Shown piece by piece: positions 5,963 to 8,175 of a stretch of DNA of 8,175 bases. Origin of the DNA: Sphingomonadaceae bacterium. GTDB taxonomy: Bacteria > Pseudomonadota > Alphaproteobacteria > Sphingomonadales > Sphingomonadaceae. The stretch's first letter is position 1. The number at the start of each line of letters is the position of its first letter. Under the pieces are notes generated by a model that saw only the letters and a list, made by a program, of their open reading frames with translations, did not search any database and was not told the DNA's origin. A program made the translations under genes and the position numbers. The stretch spans positions 1 to 8,175 of the forward strand of contig RFSU01000103.1 in assembly GCA_009923795.1 (NCBI GenBank), given 5' to 3'.

Positions 5963-6768
5963 TGAAACGCATGACGCTTCTTTCTCTTGCGCTTGCCGGG
6001 TGTAGCCCGGCCGCCAAGATTGCGCCGGGGCAGATTCTGTCCAACAATCCGTGTGTAGACGCGGTGCTGGCCGAAATTGCAGCACCGGGGCAAATAGGGG
6101 CGGTGAGCAACTGGTCGCATGACCCCGCCTCTGCCTCCGCGCCGCTGGACTGGGCGCGTGCTCTGCCCGCGCTTGGCCCGACTGCGGAAGAGGTTATTGC
6201 CGCGCGTCCCAAATTGGTGCTGACGGGCAATTTGGCAAGCGGCGGCACCAATGCCGCGATCCAGAAAGCAGGCATCGAGATGCGCGCCTTTGGCGTTCCC
6301 GCAACTATTGCTGAAAGTATGACACAAGTCATTGATATTGCTGATTCAATTGACCGAAATGAAGCGGGAAAAGCGCTGGCCCGGCGGATCGAAATCGCGG
6401 CCCAGCCCACCCATATCAGTGGCAAGGCAAAGTCAGCGATCATCTGGCAATCGGGCGGCTTCGTGCCCGGCAAAGGGACGTTGCAGGATGAGTTACTGGC
6501 GCGCGCGGGCTTTACCAATGCCAGCGCGGCCTATGGCCTGAAGCAATGGGATATCCTGCCCGTTGAAACGCTGCTGCGCCACCCGCCGGATATCATCTTC
6601 ATGCCGGACAGCGCGACGGGCGAAGACGGCAAAGCCCTTGCCGCGCGGCAAAAGCTCTTGCGCCACCTGGGCAAGGCAACGCGCATTATGCCCTTTCCAG
6701 ACAAGTTGCTCTTTTGCGGCGGTCCCACGATTATTGAAGCGATGCAGCGTATGAAGGCAGCCGCATGA
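5962..6768 (+). CDS. btuF: BtuF: ABC transporter substrate-binding lipoprotein for cobalamin
   Basis: Periplasmic cobalamin-binding component that hands B12 from BtuB to the BtuCD transporter. It is 268 residues, the usual size for class III binding proteins (Peripla_BP_2 type). A short signal peptide ends in a lipobox LAGC with Cys14 as the expected lipidated residue, so the protein is probably membrane-anchored. The N-terminal lobe has ILSNNPCVDAVLAEIAAPGQ (25-44) and EEVIAARPKLVLTGN (76-90), the linker helix is about 113-145, and the C-terminal lobe carries GTLQDELLARAGFTN (172-186), LLRHPPDIIFMPD (204-216) and KLLFCGGPTIIEA (248-260). Cys31 and Cys252 are the only other cysteines. The start codon shares one base with the btuB stop (TGATG), implying translational coupling. 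The n-region and hydrophobic stretch are short (13 residues before Cys), but no better start is seen. A role with another corrinoid or metal chelate cannot be excluded. Confidence 0.87.
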   Translation: MKRMTLLSLALAGCSPAAKIAPGQILSNNPCVDAVLAEIAAPGQIGAVSNWSHDPASASAPLDWARALPALGPTAEEVIAARPKLVLTGNLASGGTNAAIQKAGIEMRAFGVPATIAESMTQVIDIADSIDRNEAGKALARRIEIAAQPTHISGKAKSAIIWQSGGFVPGKGTLQDELLARAGFTNASAAYGLKQWDILPVETLLRHPPDIIFMPDSATGEDGKALAARQKLLRHLGKATRIMPFPDKLLFCGGPTIIEAMQRMKAAA

Positions 6769-7721
6769 GCATGCGCCGATCCGCCCTATTCGCGCTGCTG
6801 GCCTTGTCCTTTTTGCTCTCGTTGATGGCGGGTAAGGTCTGGATCGCGCCTGCGGACTGGTTTTCGGCAAGCCCAGGCGGTTGGATCATGGCCGAACTGC
6901 GCCTGCCCCGTGCGCTATTGGGACTATTGGTTGGCGGCGTGCTCGGCCTGTCGGGGGCGGTTCTTCAGGGTTATTTGCGCAATCCGCTTGCGGACCCGAC
7001 AGTGGTCGGCGTGTCATCGAGCGCCGCCTTGGGCGGGGTCATTGCTATCTTGTTCGGCATTTCAGGCCTTGGGCTGTTTGGCTTTGCCATGGTCGGCGCG
7101 GCGGCCAGTGTGCTGCTGTTGCTCGCCCTGTCTGGTCGGGAGGGTGGCCCCCTCGCCTTCATTCTGGCCGGAATGGTGCTGGCCACCCTCTCCGGCGCGT
7201 TGACAGCCCTGCTGATTAGCCTTGCCCCCAATCCCTTTGCGACGAGCGAGATCATCGCTTGGCTCATGGGTGCGTTGACGGACAGGACAATGGACGATGT
7301 GCTCTACGCCACGCCCTTCATGGCTTTAGGTGCGCTTTGCCTGCTCTCGACGGGCCGGGCGCTCGATGCCCTGACCTTGGGCGAGGATGCGGCACGAAGT
7401 CTTGGCATCAACATGACACGGCTTCAGCTTCAGGTGGCCATGGGAACCGGACTTGCCGTGGGCGCATCGGTTGCGGTGACAGGCGTTGTTGGCTTTGTTG
7501 GGCTCATCGTGCCGCATATCATGCGGCGCTGGGCGGGGGAGCGCCCCTCCCGCCTGCTCATCCCCTCCGCCATTGGCGGCGCGATCCTGACGCTGGCGGC
7601 GGATAGCGCGGTGCGCCTTATCCCCGGCGTGGGCGAAGTTCGGCTGGGCATTGCCATGTCCGCCATTGGCGCGCCCTTTTTCCTCCTCCTGCTCGCAAAG
7701 CTGCGAAAGGGTGCGGCATGA
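6765..7721 (+). CDS. btuC: BtuC: cobalamin ABC transporter permease (FecCD family)
   Basis: Inner-membrane permease that would dimerise and form the path for B12 with BtuD. It is 318 residues, close to the 320-330 typical of the FecCD family with about ten membrane helices; hydrophobic segments are visible from about 6-22 through 300-312. Family marks are LRLPRALLGLLVGGVLGLSG (45-64), QGYLRNPLADPTVVG (68-82), the cytoplasmic ATPase-contact region LTLGEDAARSLGINMTR (203-219) and GFVGLIVPHIMRRW (243-256). ATG 6765 overlaps the btuF stop as ATGA; a second ATG six bases later (6771) is also possible. No frameshift or missing motif was seen. The substrate is inferred from the operon and its riboswitch; by itself the protein could be a siderophore or haem permease. 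Confidence 0.91.
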   Translation: MSMRRSALFALLALSFLLSLMAGKVWIAPADWFSASPGGWIMAELRLPRALLGLLVGGVLGLSGAVLQGYLRNPLADPTVVGVSSSAALGGVIAILFGISGLGLFGFAMVGAAASVLLLLALSGREGGPLAFILAGMVLATLSGALTALLISLAPNPFATSEIIAWLMGALTDRTMDDVLYATPFMALGALCLLSTGRALDALTLGEDAARSLGINMTRLQLQVAMGTGLAVGASVAVTGVVGFVGLIVPHIMRRWAGERPSRLLIPSAIGGAILTLAADSAVRLIPGVGEVRLGIAMSAIGAPFFLLLLAKLRKGAA

Positions 7722-8175
7722 TTCAGCTTGAGACGCTTTCAGTGCATCTGGGTCAGCGCCTTGTGGTGGATGACCTATCGCTCACGCTTCATCGCGGTCG
7801 CGTGACCGTGATCATCGGCCCCAATGGCGCGGGCAAGACAAGCCTGCTGCGCGCCATTGCCTGTTTGGTGCGCCCGAGCAGCGGCAAAATCTTGCTCGAT
7901 GGCGACACCCTGTCCGACTTGAAGGCGGAGGATCGCGCCCGGCGGATCGGATATTTGCCCCAAAATGGGGTGCCCGCTTGGGCCGTCACGGTGCGGGATA
8001 TGGTGGCGCTTGGCCGCATTCCTCATATTGGCCGCTTTGCAGCCCCAACGGCCCATGATGACGCGGCCGTCGAAACGGCCATGGCTGATGCCGATATTCT
8101 GCATCTGGCGGACCGACGCGTGGACAGCTTGTCGGGCGGCGAACGTGCCCGGGCCAAGTTCGCCCGGATATTGGC
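7718..8175 (+). CDS. btuD: BtuD: cobalamin ABC transporter ATP-binding protein, cut by window edge
   Basis: Cytoplasmic ATPase that powers BtuC. 152 residues are visible of a usual 250-260. Walker A is GPNGAGKTS (34-42), the Q-loop glutamine is Gln82 (GYLPQN), and the ABC signature is LSGGE (138-142) followed by RARAKFARIL. Walker B, the D-loop and the switch His lie beyond the right edge. The signature has Glu in place of the more usual Gln, which is common in this family. ATG 7718 overlaps the btuC stop as ATGA, the same junction as between btuF and btuC, so the two are probably translated together. Further corrinoid genes may follow outside the window. Confidence 0.92.
   Translation, partial: MIQLETLSVHLGQRLVVDDLSLTLHRGRVTVIIGPNGAGKTSLLRAIACLVRPSSGKILLDGDTLSDLKAEDRARRIGYLPQNGVPAWAVTVRDMVALGRIPHIGRFAAPTAHDDAAVETAMADADILHLADRRVDSLSGGERARAKFARIL

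Noticed and set aside
5610..6518. Minus-strand open frame of 302 codons
   Set aside because: It runs antisense across the btuB-btuF junction, has a low-complexity Ser/Ala/Pro-rich product and no recognisable motifs.
1..8175. Mobile elements, CRISPR arrays, tRNA or rRNA genes
   Set aside because: No terminal inverted repeats with a transposase, no regularly spaced repeats and no tRNA or rRNA signature were seen.

Overview
The window looks like chromosomal DNA of an alphaproteobacterium, most likely a sphingomonad (order Sphingomonadales). I infer this from the moderately high GC content, the style of the proteins (secreted M13 peptidase, thiolase-like protein with an added C-terminal domain, TonB-dependent receptor) and the form of the B12 riboswitch. 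No rRNA, tRNA, phage, IS or CRISPR signal was seen, and the genus cannot be fixed from this sequence alone.

Minus-strand half (1-3708), read right to left. A two-gene unit encodes an alpha-methylacyl-CoA racemase of the CaiB/BaiF family (2662-3708, catalytic His/Asp/Glu all present) and, 5 bases further on, a thiolase-like protein (1172-2656) that lacks the classical thiolase catalytic residues. After an 81-base gap comes the 5' part of a secreted M13 (neprilysin-type) metallopeptidase (1-1090), cut by the window edge before its zinc site.

Central divergent region (3709-4093). It holds a plausible minus-strand promoter for the racemase unit and, on the plus strand, a clear cobalamin riboswitch (aptamer about 3823-4001) followed by an expression platform that appears to hide the Shine-Dalgarno sequence of the first transport gene. 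Several copies of the P1-stem hexamer surround the aptamer and would allow competing helices.

Plus-strand half (4094-8175). A tightly overlapping operon encodes a complete B12 uptake route in order: BtuB (outer-membrane TonB-dependent receptor, probably starting at TTG 4094), BtuF (periplasmic binding lipoprotein), BtuC (inner-membrane permease) and BtuD (ATPase, cut at the right edge). The gene junctions overlap by 1, 4 and 4 bases, so translation is likely coupled and the whole set would be under riboswitch control.

The two halves may be metabolically linked: breakdown of 2-methyl-branched acyl-CoAs yields propionyl-CoA, and one route for propionyl-CoA uses B12-dependent methylmalonyl-CoA mutase. 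No gene for that route is visible here, so this is only inference. No wholly new system is evident. The most unusual points are the riboswitch architecture with its TTG start and the pairing of an intact racemase with a catalytically degenerate thiolase homologue.
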